Assembly: GCA_905233455.1 (NCBI GenBank)
Contig: CAJOES010000011.1
Coordinates: 3,959-52,107, forward strand
Origin: an uncultured Synergistales bacterium
Lineage (GTDB): Bacteria; Synergistota; Synergistia; Synergistales; Aminobacteriaceae
Length of the DNA: 48,149 nt
Direction of reading: 5' to 3'
Shown piece after piece: positions 46,152 through 48,149 of the stretch. The translations under genes and the position numbers were made by a program. Every line of letters begins with the position of its first letter. Within the stretch, counting starts at the first letter, position 1. The notes under the pieces are model-generated. The model was not told the DNA's origin, searched no databases, and worked only from the letters and a program-made list of their open reading frames with translations.

Positions 46152-47600
46152 TTAGAATGATATTGCCGTGCCTGTTGATGAGGTGCCGGAAGTGTAAGCA
46201 GTCCCGTTTACGTACAGGGTGTAGCTGTTAAGGTTAATGCTGTCAGTTCCGCAGGTGAGTGCAGTAACGTATGAATTTCCCGTCAATGTCCATTTAGATT
46301 CACCTGCAACAGAGACATAAACATTTCCGCCTGAATTATCACCGTTCACAGTTCCGGAGAAAGCTGAACCTTCAGCAAGATACATATTCACTGCCGAGCT
46401 TGAGTCCACGATAATATCGCCGTCAATAGTCTGGTCATTCGCATAAAGGTTAGCTTTTCCTCCGTTTGATCCTGAGCTGCCCCATCCTGCTGATTCTGCC
46501 CGTAGGAAAATATCAGTGCTGTTGTTGGTGATGTCAATATCATTGATGGTAATATCTGCTGTAGTGTTTGTTACGTAGAATATATCTCCCTGAGAGTTAG
46601 TGATGCTTCCGTTCTTCATGGTGAAAGTTCCTTTGCCTTCGCTTGCGTCTCCAGAGCCGGACTGATAGATCATTACTGCCTGTTTTCTTGTAGTCTGGCT
46701 TCCGTTCAGGGTAGTATGTGATGCAGATACTTCGCAGTTATTGAGAGTTACGGAATTAGAGCCTTCAATCACGACACCCTGAGAGGCTTTAGCGATAAGG
46801 TCAGCATTCGACACAGTAATATCTGCCGTAGAGTATATCGCCGGTGATCCTGTGCCTGAAGCTGTATACACGCCGCCGTTAACCGTAACAGTTCCGCCGC
46901 CTCTGTCCGAACGTATCGGAGCGGAAGAGCCGCCTGAAGTGGTTACGCGCAGGTTAGTGGCATTCATTGTCCCGCCTCCAGTGGTCATGATGCCGCCGGA
47001 ATTTCTGGAGCTTGTGATGATTACGCAGTTCTTTACATTGACCGTTGCACCATATGCGAAGACAGCGTTTGCGTATGCTCCGTCAGTGCTGACGATGGAG
47101 TCCGTTAAAGTGAGTGTACCGCTGTTTGAGGCTAGAACTGCAGCGTTTGTGCCATAAAAGTCGTAATTGTCGCTGTTATTGCTGCTGCCTCCGTTACTGC
47201 TGGGAGGTGTATTTGCCTTAATGCTGCTTGCTGTGGTTGGGCTTCCGGTCTTGACGATGCGGTAATTTGAGTACGCAGCTGTTGTACCGTCCGCTTCAAG
47301 TGCGTGTGTACCGCTGGCAGTGGCTGATGCTGTGTGCTCAACGGTAATATCCGAAACATTTGGTGCTGTGCCTGTGCTTGTGTTGTCGTCCGTATCGGTG
47401 TCAGTGCCAGTGTTGCCGTTCTCTGTGTTGGTATTGGTTTCTGTTTCTCCCTCTGTACTGTCATTGTTACCAGTATTTTCCTCCGAAATAGTTTCGTTGC
47501 CGGAAGTGCCAGAACCGGAAGAACTGCTGCTTGATCCGCACCCGGAACTAAGGAAAAGCATTGCAATAATGAATAGGACTAAAAAATACTTGAACTTCAT
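46152..47600 (-). CDS. Predicted lipoprotein with Ser/Thr/Asp-rich linker and parallel beta-helix-like repeat domain
   Basis: Lipobox LFLSSGCGSSSSSSG; repeats such as GTLTLTDSIVST, ATVNVKNCVIITS, GTMNATNLRVTTSG, GTVTVNGGVYTASG, NSVTLNNCEVSAS, GTFTMKNGSITNS, ADITINDIDITNN. Confidence 0.8.
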   Translation of the reverse strand: MKFKYFLVLFIIAMLFLSSGCGSSSSSSGSGTSGNETISEENTGNNDSTEGETETNTNTENGNTGTDTDTDDNTSTGTAPNVSDITVEHTASATASGTHALEADGTTAAYSNYRIVKTGSPTTASSIKANTPPSSNGGSSNNSDNYDFYGTNAAVLASNSGTLTLTDSIVSTDGAYANAVFAYGATVNVKNCVIITSSRNSGGIMTTGGGTMNATNLRVTTSGGSSAPIRSDRGGGTVTVNGGVYTASGTGSPAIYSTADITVSNADLIAKASQGVVIEGSNSVTLNNCEVSASHTTLNGSQTTRKQAVMIYQSGSGDASEGKGTFTMKNGSITNSQGDIFYVTNTTADITINDIDITNNSTDIFLRAESAGWGSSGSNGGKANLYANDQTIDGDIIVDSSSAVNMYLAEGSAFSGTVNGDNSGGNVYVSVAGESKWTLTGNSYVTALTCGTDSINLNSYTLYVNGTAYTSGTSSTGTAISF

Positions 47601-47644
47601 GAAATGAATCTCCCTTCAAGAAATTTGTGCGTATGTAAATATTA

Positions 47645-48148
47645 TCACTTTTCCGAGAGCAAATTCATCACAGCTTCCTGCATTTCCTTCACAGTATGGG
47701 TTCTTGACCTCGCGCACTCCTGAGCCTGTCTGCCGCAGATGAGGCATTTCCGGAAGTCTTTGCGGGATAGTTTTTTTCCGTCAGTATCTATAACATCAAT
47801 ATCATAGAGTCTCCCGACCGGGGATGAAGTCTCAATATTGACGGCTAGATCTTTGAGTGTTTCGGGTGGAATATTTTTCACCGAGAGCAACAATTCATCT
47901 CCGGTATCTTCATGAACTTCTGATGAGTGATTGATTTCCGCGTTAATATCTTCCAATCGGCCAAGCAGTAAAGTTTTTCCATCGTCAAAGGCTTTGCGTA
48001 TGAGTTCATTTGTTTTTACCGGGCCGGGAATATTCATCGTGAAAGATATTAATGTGCCGCTGTATTTTGCCCGTAACAATTCCTGCTCATGTACGCGTGA
48101 TTCACGTCTTGCGAGCATCTGTTCAAGGCTGATTTCGTTTCCTGTCAT
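47645..48148 (-). CDS. citX: Citrate lyase holo-[acyl-carrier protein] synthase (CitX)
   Basis: ISLEQMLARRESRVHEQELL...SFTMNIPGPVKTNELIRKAF...SSPVGRLYDIDVIDTDGKKLSRKDFRKCLICGRQAQECARSRTHTV. Start is close to the window edge and could lie beyond it. Confidence 0.88.
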   Translation of the reverse strand: MTGNEISLEQMLARRESRVHEQELLRAKYSGTLISFTMNIPGPVKTNELIRKAFDDGKTLLLGRLEDINAEINHSSEVHEDTGDELLLSVKNIPPETLKDLAVNIETSSPVGRLYDIDVIDTDGKKLSRKDFRKCLICGRQAQECARSRTHTVKEMQEAVMNLLSEK

Positions 48149-48149
48149 G

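Overview
The window looks like ordinary chromosomal sequence from a Synergistetes-type bacterium. That assignment is inference: at least four predicted surface proteins end in a GGGC(N/D)xG + TM + basic tail resembling the Synergist-CTERM sorting signal. Core and metabolic genes seen: cysS, tRNA-Thr(CGU), guaA, a two-component system, cbiK plus a FecCD-type permease, an IlvD/Edd-family dehydratase with a GntP permease and FadR-type regulator, galK, an mgl-type sugar ABC transporter with two tandem binding proteins, a tripartite tricarboxylate transporter, citDEF with citX about 6 kb away, eda/kdgK-like genes and rsfS. The observations most worth a second look are: (1) a perfect (GACAA)8 pentanucleotide SSR at the 5' end of a DUF2142 membrane protein gene, where 8 units puts the upstream ATG out of frame and 7 units would restore it; (2) a second pentanucleotide tract, about (CAGCA)4, after the same GGAGCTTGACA leader, upstream of a surface LRR gene; (3) a G9 tract inside one of two tandem GT2 genes; (4) a two-member family of EF-hand-loop/LRR/Synerg-CTERM surface proteins; (5) a roughly 90-bp duplicated promoter-like segment; (6) four reading-frame lesions (methyltransferase, response regulator HTH, GLUG surface protein, second LRR protein). 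No CRISPR, rRNA, prophage or IS element was recognised. All family calls come from reading motifs; no database search was run.
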